64,000 nt of DNA. Origin: Clostridiales bacterium. Lineage in GTDB: Bacteria > Bacillota > Clostridia > Saccharofermentanales > DTU023. The position numbers were made by a program, and so were the translations under genes. The stretch covers positions 1 to 64,000 of the forward strand of contig SFGY01000005.1 in assembly GCA_004556455.1 (NCBI GenBank), read 5' to 3'. The notes beneath the pieces are model-generated. The model made no database searches, was not told the origin of the DNA, and saw nothing but the letters and a program-made list of their open reading frames with translations. Of the stretch, positions 52,504 to 61,469 are shown one piece after another; the stretch's first letter is position 1; each line of letters begins with the position of its first letter.

Positions 52504-53139
52504 ATGAAAGCGCAAAAAGCCTTCTTCTTCGCCCTGCTCCACCGCATGCGCCTGATTCGCCGCTGGAGCCTGATGCGCAATACGCAGAACGAAAATATAC
52601 AGGAGCACAGTCTCGAAGTTGCCTACCTGGCCCACGCCCTTGCCCTTATTCGACTTCGCTGCTTTCCCGAAGAAACACCCTGCCCAGCCCCCGAGCGCTG
52701 CGTCATGCTCGCCCTCTATCATGACGCCGGAGAGATTATCACAGGAGATCTGCCGACACCCGTCAAATACTACAATGCGGAGCTGCGCGGGGCCTTTCGC
52801 GGCATGGAAGAAGCCGCACAGAAGATTTTGTACGCCGGGATCCCTGAAGAAATTCGCGAAGATTACCGCCCGCTGCTCTTTCCCACGCAGGAAAGTCCTG
52901 AAGAGCAAATGGCTCAGAAGATCGTTAAAGCAGCAGATACTCTCTCAGCTTATATCAAGTGTCTCGACGAGCGCCGCGCAGCCAACCGCGAGTTCGCAGA
53001 TGCAGAACTTGAGATTCGGCAGAAACTGGAGAGTTATAAACTGCCGGAGCTGAACCTTTTTCTTGAGCAGATGCTGCCTTCGTTTGAGCTGACGCTCGAT
53101 GAACTGCGCTCTTTGGGTGAGGAACCGGCAAAACACTGA
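52504..53139 (+). CDS. YfbR-like HD-domain 5'-deoxynucleotidase
   Basis: 211 residues from ATG 52504 (AAAGGA upstream); a start at 52468 would lie in the repeat. KAFFFALLHRMRLIRRWSLM and NIQEHSLEVAYLAHAL, then LYHDAGEIITGDLPTPVKYYN match YfbR, with the HD ligands present. YfbR removes phosphate from dNMPs. Together with the dGTPase-like gene it would drain the dNTP pool to nucleosides. It lies between two copies of the dispersed repeat. Confidence 0.88.
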   Translation: MKAQKAFFFALLHRMRLIRRWSLMRNTQNENIQEHSLEVAYLAHALALIRLRCFPEETPCPAPERCVMLALYHDAGEIITGDLPTPVKYYNAELRGAFRGMEEAAQKILYAGIPEEIREDYRPLLFPTQESPEEQMAQKIVKAADTLSAYIKCLDERRAANREFADAELEIRQKLESYKLPELNLFLEQMLPSFELTLDELRSLGEEPAKH

Positions 53140-53177
53140 CAGCTTGCCCAGCGATATGCGAAGCAAGCGTGCGTCAA

Positions 53178-53294
53178 TGATCGCGCCCGCCCGGGCACCG
53201 TCGCCCTCGCTCAAAAGTTCGCTTTGCTCACAATCGCTCGGGTCGGCGTTCCGGCCGGGCTTTACACGTGACTAGCAAGACGCGAAGCAGAGCA
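53178..53294. repeat. Dispersed GC-rich intergenic repeat, copy C
   Basis: Module 2 (about 53181-53261) with CGCCCGCCCGGGC, CTCGCTCAAAAGTTCGCT and CAATCGCTCGGGTCGGCG, followed by TTTACACGTGACTAGCAAGA and the start of module 1 (CGCGAAGCAGAGC, to 53294), where it breaks off. The order of modules is reversed relative to copy A. The rest of the gap to 53498 has a possible promoter (CTGACT 53423-53428, TAAAAT 53447-53452). Confidence 0.8.
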
Positions 53295-53498
53295 TGAGTG
53301 CAAAAAGCTTCACTTATAAGCCCTGGAAGTGAAAGACGCAAGCCCTGGAGTTACAGGCAAATTACAGCCGAAATAAATTTACACTACAATTCTCAAAAAA
53401 CCTGATTTTTAGGCCTTTCGTCCTGACTGAGGCCTCTTTGCGATGATAAAATACGGCTAAGTATTCCTCTGCCTTACAGGTGGAAAGGTGAAACAGCA

Positions 53499-55658
53499 GT
53501 GAAAAATCATCCGCGAAATTCTGGACTCAGGCTGCTCGGCAGGTGTCTTCCGCTCTTTTTACTTGCGGTCTTAATTGTCGAGTCTTTCTTTCTCTTTCGG
53601 GAGCTGCCCAAGGCGGAACCTGTTTTTCCCTGTCCCGGGGTGATTACGGCAGATCCTTCGTGCAACATGAGGCGTGACCCCAATACCTCGCGCGAAGTGC
53701 TGCGTGAGCTGCGCCGCGATGTCAAAGTCACCGTCCTCTCTCAGGTCGAAGGTGAGGCTGTTGGTGAAAATAATATCTGGTATGAAATCCAATATGGCAA
53801 TATTTACGGCTATGTAAGTCAGATTTTCGTACGTCTGGAAGCGGAAACACCGACCCTGCCTCTGCCTCCCGCTATGAACATACCCGGTGAAGCGGAATTC
53901 CGCGCCTCCCTGGAAGCTGAAGGTTTCCCTGCGGATTATCAAGCCAAGTTGATGGCTTTGCATAGCCAGCATCCAGCCTGGAGTTTTAAGGCTCTGCATA
54001 CCAACTATGCCTTTGAAAATGCCGTACGAGGAGAGTATCGGCCAGGTGTGAACATGGTCACATCTACGGCCCCTCCGGAGTATAAATCCATGGCGGAGAC
54101 AGATTTCAACTATGCGAGCAATAGCTGGGTGGAATATGAGCCAGGCTGGGTGGGCGCTTCAGAAGCCCTGATTGCCTACCAGATGGATCCCCGCAATTTT
54201 CTGGATGAAACGCAAATTTTCCAGTTCGAAAATCAACAGTATAATGCCGCGATGGACTATCGTCATGGTCTGGCGGCCATTCTCGCTGAAAGTTTTATGA
54301 ATCCCACGGTGCCTGTCAGTTATGTGGATACTTCAGCTTCGCAGCAAACGCTTGGACTGTCCTATGTCGATTTGCTGGTTCAGGCCGGCGAAAGCTCCGG
54401 AGTGAGCCCCTACCATCTGGCTTCCAGAATCTTACAGGAGGTTTCTCCAAAGGGTTCGGACAGTGTCTCCGGAACCTATCAGGATATGATAGGCTATTAC
54501 AATTTTTATAATATCGGCGCCTATGGCGGCAGTGATCCGGTTTATGCCGGACTGATGACAGCCCGAGATGGGATCTCGGGTTATTCTGCAGCTAAGAATG
54601 AGAGCTTCCTCTTTCCCTGGACAGATCCGGCCCGAGCGATCAGCGGCGGGGCTGTTTTTATCGGACAGGATTACATCAACGTCGATCAGCAGACCCTTTA
54701 TCTGCAGAAATTTAACTTGCTTTCACGCTTTACCCGGCCTTTTACCCATCAGTACATGGGCAATGTTCTGGCTCCTGAGTATGAGGCCATCGATGTCTAC
54801 AAGGCCTATGTGCGCATGGGCGCCCTGGATGAGGCCAAGGAATTCCTGATTCCGGTCTTTGCCTCTATGCCTGCCCAGACGCCTTCGCCCACCGGAGGCG
54901 GGAACCCGAACAACTGGCTGCGAGACCTCTGGATCAATGGAAAGCCCATCCAGGATTTTACCCCTGAAAAATTTGAATACCGTGTGGATATTTCCTCGGC
55001 AACCCGGGGCATATACGTCCAGGCCCTTCCCTGGAACCAGGAAAGCAGTGTTTACGGTACCGGGGTTTACATACTGAAGCCCGGTGTCAACGAGATTCTT
55101 CTTCAGGTAACGGCGCCGGCGGGCGCCGTTCGACAATATCGGCTCTGTGTCGTTCAGGGTTCAGAGACGGCTGGTGTGGATCCTAAGGCCCTGCCCCAGC
55201 TGAAAAGTTCACAGTACAAGCTGAATGCTCTGGGTTATCTTTACGGCGCTGATCCGGCTCAGGGTCTGAATCAGGCTGAGCTGATTCGCAACAGTTATCC
55301 TGTGCCGGAAGGCTATCAGATTGATGTTGTGGATGCCAGTGGCGTCAGTGCGAGCGGGCCGGTTGGCACCGGAGCTGCCGTGAGGCTGATGGCGAATGGC
55401 CGTGTGCTCAATGAATTTCCCATCGTGATTTTAGGCGATGGCAACGGGGACGGAAATATCGATGTTCTTGATATCAACATGCTTTTTTCGCGCATCTCTC
55501 AACTGAAGTCGCAGGGAGGGACCGCGGCCGATCTTGCCCTGGATGTCAATCAGGATGGTTCCGCGGATGTCATGGATCTTAATCTGATCTTTCAGCAGAT
55601 CAATGGTGGAGCAAAAATCAGCCAGACGCTGGTCGCAAAGAACGTGACCCAACGCTGA
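53499..55658 (+). CDS. Secreted SH3/glucosaminidase-like protein with a C-terminal dockerin
   Basis: 719 residues. An N-terminal signal anchor (residues 10-30); an SH3-type domain at about 45-110 (CNMRRDPNTSREVL, IQYGNIYGYVSQIFV); a glucosaminidase-like domain at about 130-440 with SWVEYEPGWVGASEALIAYQ, MDPRNFLDETQIFQFE and HLASRILQEVSPKG; a cadherin-like beta-sandwich at about 468-550; and a type-I dockerin at 645-705. The dockerin has two calcium-binding repeats, GDGNGDGNIDVLDINMLFSRI and LDVNQDGSADVMDLNLIFQQI. It probably trims peptidoglycan or glycans while docked to a cohesin, which the next gene provides. Confidence 0.85.
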   Translation: MKNHPRNSGLRLLGRCLPLFLLAVLIVESFFLFRELPKAEPVFPCPGVITADPSCNMRRDPNTSREVLRELRRDVKVTVLSQVEGEAVGENNIWYEIQYGNIYGYVSQIFVRLEAETPTLPLPPAMNIPGEAEFRASLEAEGFPADYQAKLMALHSQHPAWSFKALHTNYAFENAVRGEYRPGVNMVTSTAPPEYKSMAETDFNYASNSWVEYEPGWVGASEALIAYQMDPRNFLDETQIFQFENQQYNAAMDYRHGLAAILAESFMNPTVPVSYVDTSASQQTLGLSYVDLLVQAGESSGVSPYHLASRILQEVSPKGSDSVSGTYQDMIGYYNFYNIGAYGGSDPVYAGLMTARDGISGYSAAKNESFLFPWTDPARAISGGAVFIGQDYINVDQQTLYLQKFNLLSRFTRPFTHQYMGNVLAPEYEAIDVYKAYVRMGALDEAKEFLIPVFASMPAQTPSPTGGGNPNNWLRDLWINGKPIQDFTPEKFEYRVDISSATRGIYVQALPWNQESSVYGTGVYILKPGVNEILLQVTAPAGAVRQYRLCVVQGSETAGVDPKALPQLKSSQYKLNALGYLYGADPAQGLNQAELIRNSYPVPEGYQIDVVDASGVSASGPVGTGAAVRLMANGRVLNEFPIVILGDGNGDGNIDVLDINMLFSRISQLKSQGGTAADLALDVNQDGSADVMDLNLIFQQINGGAKISQTLVAKNVTQR

Positions 55659-55693
55659 AAGCTCCAATGCATCTCAAGAAAGGAAAATGATTT

Positions 55694-56884
55694 ATGCGAA
55701 TTCTTTTTCGGCACAAAAAATATCTACTCTCTTTCCTTCTGGCACTTAGCCTGCTGTCCTGTGTCTTTTCTGCCGCCGGTCTGAACCAGCTCTACGCTGA
55801 AGGCCTTGTGGGGATGGAATCTCCTGATGATGTTCAGCGCGGGCAGAGCTTTAAGGTGACGATCACGGCCACGGGAGCTGCAGGTGGGGTCGATGGGGTC
55901 CAGCTTTACCTCTATTATGACGCCAATGCCTTTACCTTTGTTAAAGCCAATTCGACTCTTCTGGAAGCCTCCGGAGATGCGATCTCTTCCGGGACAGATG
56001 TACCCGGGCCGCGCAATCTGACCGACAATGGCTCTTTTGTAAATATTATCGCCTTTGGCAATGCTTATAATTGTCTCAACAATGTTGTTGCTCAGCTGGA
56101 ATTTATGGCCAAAGCCGATGCCCCGATCAATAAAGCTTCTCTCGTTTTTAAAGGCGACTCCTTTGTCAGTGTCGTTGGCGTCGGAAAAGTGAAGGCGGTG
56201 ACGGATAAACTGACCCTGGAGGTTGTCGATTCGAATGTGGCCGCCCAGGGACAGGAGGAACCCTATCAACCTTCAGAACCGCTTGGTGAAGCCGGAGTGG
56301 ATCCAGGCCTGGAACAGCCCTTTGATCCCAACAATCAAGTTGCGCCCGTGGAAGCGGATCCCAATAAAACTCCCGGGGAGTATGGTGTAGACAGCCTTAA
56401 CGGCGATGGACCTGCCGCGGAGACAACACCGGCCGAGACTTCTGCAAAACCGAAGCCGACGCCCAAGCCCAGTGAAGCCGCCACGACGGCTGAAAAAAAG
56501 GACCTGCTCACGGTCAATGGGCAAAAGCTCAACGTGCCTGCAGCAGGTCTTCCACCGGAGCAGATTCCCAAAGGCTTCCAGGGCGGCAGCGAAGAAATCC
56601 TGAATCAGCAGTGCCCGCGTATCGCTTCGGCTGAAAAGAATCTGAAGCTTTATTATCTGGAACTTGATGGTAAAGCCTCGTTCTATACGTATGACTCTGC
56701 AAGTCAGCGTTTTAAAGCGTTCGATATGAAAACTCTGGAGGGAAGCAAGCAGGAAAAGGATAAGTCCGCTTTTCGTGCCAAGGATGGAGCCCCTTCTACC
56801 TGGCTGATTCTGGCTCTGAGCCTGCTCGGTCTGACTTCTCTCAGCGTGATGCTCTTTACCCTCTTCCGCAATCTGCGGCGCTGA
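55694..56884 (+). CDS. Membrane-anchored cohesin-domain protein
   Basis: 396 residues. Signal peptide (ALSLLSCVFSAAGLNQLYAEG); cohesin-like domain at about 38-175 (GMESPDDVQRGQSFKVTITA, VDGVQLYLYYDANAFTFV, NIIAFGNAYN, VVAQLEFMAKADAPINKASL); a Pro/Thr/Ala linker; a small domain ending YYLELDGKASFYTYDSASQRF; then a C-terminal transmembrane helix (TWLILALSLLGLTSLSVMLF) and arginine-rich stop. It is 35 bases after the dockerin gene, so it is the natural surface receptor for it. Confidence 0.82.
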   Translation: MRILFRHKKYLLSFLLALSLLSCVFSAAGLNQLYAEGLVGMESPDDVQRGQSFKVTITATGAAGGVDGVQLYLYYDANAFTFVKANSTLLEASGDAISSGTDVPGPRNLTDNGSFVNIIAFGNAYNCLNNVVAQLEFMAKADAPINKASLVFKGDSFVSVVGVGKVKAVTDKLTLEVVDSNVAAQGQEEPYQPSEPLGEAGVDPGLEQPFDPNNQVAPVEADPNKTPGEYGVDSLNGDGPAAETTPAETSAKPKPTPKPSEAATTAEKKDLLTVNGQKLNVPAAGLPPEQIPKGFQGGSEEILNQQCPRIASAEKNLKLYYLELDGKASFYTYDSASQRFKAFDMKTLEGSKQEKDKSAFRAKDGAPSTWLILALSLLGLTSLSVMLFTLFRNLRR

Positions 56885-56892
56885 AAATTGCG

Positions 56893-57357
56893 ATGAACAT
56901 TGAATCTTCCGGCTCTTTGAGAGCTTTACGTGAGCGTCTGTCCGGCGAAGGCGGCAGGGAAATCCTGCGTTACCTGATTGCGGGGGTTTTGACGACCCTC
57001 TTTAATCTTGTATTTTTTGCGGTGATCACGGCGATCTTCGGCATGGAGCAGCGCCACATTTTCAATGTTATCGACATCGTCCTCTCCATTTTTGTCGCCT
57101 ACCTGCTGAACCGCATTTATGTTTTTCGTTCCCGGGAAAAATGTCTTGCTGAATTTATTCGCTTTTTTAGCTCGCGCATCCTTATCTCCCTGCTCTTCGA
57201 AGTGGGGGGCTTTTGGTTTCTCTACGATTTTTGCGGACTCAAAGGAACCATTCTGGGCAGTGATTTTCATTGGGCAAAAGCTCTGACGCAGGTCTTTGTA
57301 GTCGTAGGCAATTATCTTGTGGGAAAACTGTTTGTCTTCGTGAGCAAAAGCAAGTAA
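56893..57357 (+). CDS. GtrA-family membrane protein
   Basis: 154 residues with four hydrophobic segments. REILRYLIAGVLTTLFNLVFF at the start, LSIFVAYLLNRIYVFRSRE in the middle and NYLVGKLFVFVSK at the end are typical of GtrA/DPMS3 proteins, which take part in moving lipid-linked sugars across the membrane. It follows the cohesin gene by eight bases and may be read from the same mRNA. Its substrate is unknown. Confidence 0.85.
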   Translation: MNIESSGSLRALRERLSGEGGREILRYLIAGVLTTLFNLVFFAVITAIFGMEQRHIFNVIDIVLSIFVAYLLNRIYVFRSREKCLAEFIRFFSSRILISLLFEVGGFWFLYDFCGLKGTILGSDFHWAKALTQVFVVVGNYLVGKLFVFVSKSK

Positions 57358-57414
57358 AATGTCGCCAGTCATCAGACAGAGAGCGAGAGCTTTTGTCGAA
57401 AGAAGGCGGATTTT

Positions 57415-58893
57415 ATGACATTTGAAGAATCACTCGCATATCTTTACAGTGCTGAAGTTTTTGGCAGCAGGCCGGGTCTTCAACGAATTGCTGAACTGCT
57501 CAGACGGCTGGGACATCCCGAAAAACAATATCCCGTTGTGCATATTGCCGGAACCAATGGCAAAGGTTCGGTGAGCAGTTTCTGTGCCCACATTGCGGCT
57601 GCAAAAGACTGGAAATGTGGCTGGTATACTTCACCTTATCTGGAAAGGTTTAATGAACGCATACGCCTTATTGATGGCCGTGCGGGTTTAGAGCGCTTTG
57701 AACAGAATTACCGTAGTCCCGAAATTCCCGACAGTCGTTTTGCCGCAATCATGACAGAGATCCGTGAACAGGTTGAACGGATGCTCCAGGATGGTTTTGA
57801 TCATCCCACCGTTTTTGAGCTGGAAACCGCAGCCGCACTTCTCTGGTATGCTCAGGAGAAGGTTGATCTGGTCGTGCTGGAAGTGGGTATGGGAGGTCGT
57901 CTTGATGCGACAAACGTCGTGGATCAGCCGTTATCCACGGTGATTTGCGCCCTCGGCTATGACCATATGGATCGTCTGGGTAACACCCTGGGCGAGATTG
58001 CGGGCGAGAAGGCGGGGATCATCAAAGAGGGTTGTCCTCTGGTCCTTTATCGTCCCTCTGACGCCACTCCTGATCCCGCAGAAGCCGCGTCAGCCCTTGC
58101 TGTTGTGCAAAAGAAAGCCAAAGATCTGCATGCGCCGCTCACGATTGTATCTTCCTCAGATATTAGAGAGAGAGAGCAGACGGAAAGAGGCCAGAGCTTT
58201 ATTTATCAGCGCCCTGGGCAGAAAGTGGGCGAACGCTACGAAATTCAGCTGCTGGGGGATTACCAGGCAATGAATGCTGCCCTGGCGATTGAAGCCTGCA
58301 AATCCTTTGCGACGCCTGCGGAAATTCATGAGGGACTGGCACGGGCAACTTGGCCTGGACGACTGGAACTCATGCGCCTGCAGCCTCCGGTACTGATTGA
58401 CGGAGCCCATAATGTGCAGGGCTGTGCAGGTCTGGCCAGGGAAATATCCCGGCGTTTTGCCGGCTCTGAGCTTATCTTTGTCGTAGGCATGCTGGCGGAT
58501 AAACAGCACCAGGATATGCTGAAAATGGTTCTGCAGGCCGGGCAGCTGAAACCGGCATCGATCCTTTGTCTGCGTCCACCCATTGCCCGTGCTCTCGCGC
58601 CTGAAAAGCTGGCAGCTGAGGCGGCTGAAGCGTTAGGCCAGCCGCAGCAGCAGTGTTTACAGCTGAGCGGGAAAGAACTCGCAGATACCCTGGAAATGCT
58701 TTATAATCAAAAAGATGGATTTTGCCCGATCGTGAGCTGTGAAGATAACGAAGAAGGGCTGCTGGCGGCTTTGACCCTGGCAGAAAGCAAAGGTCTGCCC
58801 CTTGTTGTTTTTGGCTCACTTTATCTGCTTGGGCAGCTGCGTCCCATTTTGCGTCGTGTCCTTTGGGCCGATCGGGATCACAGGCAGGAGTAA
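57415..58893 (+). CDS. folC: Folylpolyglutamate synthase/dihydrofolate synthase
   Basis: 492 residues, slightly longer than usual. The ATP loop HIAGTNGKGSVSSFCAHIAA (about residue 43), TSPYLERFNERI, LEVGMGGRLDATNVV and the Mur-ligase C-domain motif LIDGAHNVQGC are present. It adds glutamate to folates, which supports tetrahydrofolate use by the glycine cleavage system. AAGGCGG precedes the ATG. The next gene begins three bases after its stop. Confidence 0.95.
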   Translation: MTFEESLAYLYSAEVFGSRPGLQRIAELLRRLGHPEKQYPVVHIAGTNGKGSVSSFCAHIAAAKDWKCGWYTSPYLERFNERIRLIDGRAGLERFEQNYRSPEIPDSRFAAIMTEIREQVERMLQDGFDHPTVFELETAAALLWYAQEKVDLVVLEVGMGGRLDATNVVDQPLSTVICALGYDHMDRLGNTLGEIAGEKAGIIKEGCPLVLYRPSDATPDPAEAASALAVVQKKAKDLHAPLTIVSSSDIREREQTERGQSFIYQRPGQKVGERYEIQLLGDYQAMNAALAIEACKSFATPAEIHEGLARATWPGRLELMRLQPPVLIDGAHNVQGCAGLAREISRRFAGSELIFVVGMLADKQHQDMLKMVLQAGQLKPASILCLRPPIARALAPEKLAAEAAEALGQPQQQCLQLSGKELADTLEMLYNQKDGFCPIVSCEDNEEGLLAALTLAESKGLPLVVFGSLYLLGQLRPILRRVLWADRDHRQE

Positions 58894-58896
58894 ATT

Positions 58897-59673
58897 TTGA
58901 ACTGGAAACTTCGTGTCGATTATTTTCAGGCGCTGAGCGAGGAAGATCTGAGCCTTTTTGCACCTCCACGTGAAGTCATGCTGGCTGCTTCTTCTTACAA
59001 TACCGTTTTGGAAATGTTGAGCGTAGGTCAGTTTGAGGCAAGTCAGGAACGAATCCGACAGATATCAACGGATTACCCGCTTTTTGCTCAGGCCTCGCAT
59101 CTCTATGCAGTTCTGCTGGCCTCGGCAGGGGAGTTTGAGGAGGCGGAAGCACAGTTTAAGCGGGTGCGTCTGCTGGAACTGAGTGAGGAAGAGAGCCGGC
59201 ATCTTGAAGAAGAGCTGGCCGCTGTTCTTAAGGAAACCTCCAGGATCCGCCGTGAGCGTGAGCGCCTCAAACTGCGAGAATCGATGCTTTTACCCATCCG
59301 TGCCGAGATGGCTGCAAGTATTCTGAAAAAGGCTTCGCCACCCCAAAAAGGGCGTTGGAAAAAATCAAACGATGCTTTTCATGCGGAAGCCGATGAAGCC
59401 TACGCCCTTTACCAGGAAGACCAGGCAAAAGAAAGGCGAAAGACAGCAATCATGGTGATTTCTGCTCTGGCGCTGGCCATTGCTCTGCTGCTTTTTTTCT
59501 TTTTCATCGTGCGGCCGGGGATCCTCCGGCGTCAGAGGAAACAGGCTGAGCTAAGTTCTCGCCTGGACTATCTGGAGAATGCTGTTCGTGAACTTGCCGG
59601 AAAGGATCAGGGAGCAGCAGATCTCTGGGAAAAATACGCGGACTGGCTCAAGGAAGCTCAGACGCAGAAGTAA
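58897..59673 (+). CDS. Single-pass membrane protein with an N-terminal helical (TPR-like) region
   Basis: 258 residues from TTG 58897, which has AGGAG seven bases upstream. Residues about 25-90 look like tetratricopeptide helices (VLEMLSVGQFEASQERIRQI, YAVLLASAGEFEEAEAQFKRV). A charged coiled-coil stretch, a transmembrane helix (about 185-207, MVISALALAIALLLFFFFIV) and a second coiled coil follow. No family was recognised. It follows folC by three bases. Confidence 0.7.
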   Translation: MNWKLRVDYFQALSEEDLSLFAPPREVMLAASSYNTVLEMLSVGQFEASQERIRQISTDYPLFAQASHLYAVLLASAGEFEEAEAQFKRVRLLELSEEESRHLEEELAAVLKETSRIRRERERLKLRESMLLPIRAEMAASILKKASPPQKGRWKKSNDAFHAEADEAYALYQEDQAKERRKTAIMVISALALAIALLLFFFFIVRPGILRRQRKQAELSSRLDYLENAVRELAGKDQGAADLWEKYADWLKEAQTQK

Positions 59674-59741
59674 ACCATGAATGACCGGGGCTATCTGCGC
59701 AAGTCGTGCAGAAAAGCTGTTGATTTTTAGAGGAGAATCCT

Positions 59742-61394
59742 GTGAATTTTATTTCCAGCCGAAATGACAGCAAAGCAATCAGTTTCAGAGAAGCTTTCTG
59801 GCGCGGCCGCGCCGAAGATGGAGGCGCGTATCTTCCTGCTGATTTTGGCAGGCTCAGCGCATCCGGGCTTTCTTCAGTTCAGGGCCTGAGTTTTCGAGAA
59901 GGCTTTGCCTTTCTGCTCTCCCATCTCCTGCCGGAGATCGAGCTGAGCCGATCGACTCAGATTGTGCAGGCCGCCTTCCCGGAGGAGCTCTTCGGGGAAG
60001 ATCCGCTGAAGGCTGCGCCTCTGAATCCCTACAACGAGAAAGAACTGCTCTGGCTCGCTGAGGGCGGGCCCTCCGGCCATGCGCTCGATTTCAGTCTGGC
60101 TCTGGGACGGGAGCTGAGACGGGAATTTGCCGGAGCCGGAAGAGAGGATAAGCTCGTTCTCTGCGGCGATGGCACGATGGCCACAGCTCTGGCCATGCTG
60201 GCGTCACAACGCTGCCTGCCTGAGGGTGGGGAAAACTCTGAACAGCAGGCAAAGCTGCTCATATGCCTGGATCAGCGCGCCACAAAGGAAGAGCGCGAGA
60301 TGATCTCGGCCCTGCTTGACGAGGAGGATTGCGGCCTCTTTCTCGATGAAGGAGCTGCCGACGCAGAGTTCTGCCTTTTGAAGCTTTTTTCAAATCCCGA
60401 AAAACGCCGGAAATGGGCTGAGAAAGGCTTCCTCTTGCAGGAGGCCGCAGGCCATTCGCCGCTCAGCCTCGTGACCGATCTTATCCTCTTAATTCTCGCC
60501 TTTGCCCGGCTTGAAGAGAAATGTCCCCTCAGTGCGGAAGATCCTGTCGATCTTTATCTTCCCCTCTATTCTTTTGGACCGCTTCTGGCGGCATTTTATG
60601 GTAAGGAGCTGGGGCTTCCTATACGTAAAATTATTGTGGTCAGTGGTCGCAATAAGATTTTCCCGGATTTTCTGAGAAGCGGGCGCTATAGCCTGGAGCG
60701 CCGTTTCTTTAAGACTTGCACGCCCTCGCTTGATCGCCTCTTGCCGGCCGGTCTGGAAGCTGTACTTTTCGAACTTTGCGGGCGCAAGCGGGAACTTCTC
60801 GAAGACTTGCGCAAGAGTCTGGCGGAAAAGCGGCTCTTTGAGGTTCCGCGCAGTTTGCAACGCAGCTGGGAGCTGCACCTGGCCTCCCTGTACTGTGAGG
60901 ATCGCCTCATTCTCAGGGAATGCCGCAGCCTTTATGATTCGTCCGATTATCTTCTCGATGCAGGGGCCTGCGCAGCTTTTGCCTCCATCCACCAGCGTGG
61001 CAAAAAAGCCTCTGAACAGGCCAGGGTACTGGTCTATTCTGCCGAAAATCCGCTCTTGAACACGGAATTTTCGGCCAAAGCTATTTTTAATCGACAGCGC
61101 ACAGATGAGGCCGCCAGGGAAGAATTGATTGAAGAGTGCGGCCTTTACAGGCCGGCTCTGGTCGATGTCATGAAGACTTACAGGAAGGCACAGCCTGAAC
61201 TTCTTCTGCCTGTGAGCGCGGAAGAACTGGAAGAAAAACTTGCCGACCTGCTTTCCGTAAACAGGGACAAAGGCAGGGTGAAAGATGCTGCTTTGCCGTT
61301 GAAAGAAGCGGAGGAAAAGTTGTCAGAGCCAGAACTTGAAGAGAAGCCGAACTCTGCTGAAACGGGAGCTGTAGCGGAATTAGAAGAAGACTGA
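59742..61394 (+). CDS. Threonine synthase-like protein lacking the catalytic motifs
   Basis: 550 residues. The threonine synthase fold is visible in FISSRNDSKAISFREAFWRGRAEDGGAYLP, YSFGPLLAAFYGKELGLPI, SGRNKIFPDFLRSGRYS and the TPSLDRLLPAGLEAVLFELCG segment. The pyridoxal-phosphate lysine motif (GPTLAFKD in active enzymes) reads GPSGHALDF here, near residues 109-117, and the phosphate loop (ATSGDTG) reads LCGDGTMAT. It therefore probably cannot catalyse the reaction and may be regulatory or structural. The C-terminal 50 residues are Glu-rich. GTG start with AGAGGAG upstream. Confidence 0.78.
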   Translation: MNFISSRNDSKAISFREAFWRGRAEDGGAYLPADFGRLSASGLSSVQGLSFREGFAFLLSHLLPEIELSRSTQIVQAAFPEELFGEDPLKAAPLNPYNEKELLWLAEGGPSGHALDFSLALGRELRREFAGAGREDKLVLCGDGTMATALAMLASQRCLPEGGENSEQQAKLLICLDQRATKEEREMISALLDEEDCGLFLDEGAADAEFCLLKLFSNPEKRRKWAEKGFLLQEAAGHSPLSLVTDLILLILAFARLEEKCPLSAEDPVDLYLPLYSFGPLLAAFYGKELGLPIRKIIVVSGRNKIFPDFLRSGRYSLERRFFKTCTPSLDRLLPAGLEAVLFELCGRKRELLEDLRKSLAEKRLFEVPRSLQRSWELHLASLYCEDRLILRECRSLYDSSDYLLDAGACAAFASIHQRGKKASEQARVLVYSAENPLLNTEFSAKAIFNRQRTDEAAREELIEECGLYRPALVDVMKTYRKAQPELLLPVSAEELEEKLADLLSVNRDKGRVKDAALPLKEAEEKLSEPELEEKPNSAETGAVAELEED

Positions 61395-61469
61395 GAGCCG
61401 GAGCTTCCTGCCCTTTTTCGGAAAAACAAAGAAATCTCAGGGGCTAAGCGCAGACCATAAGAGCCGATC

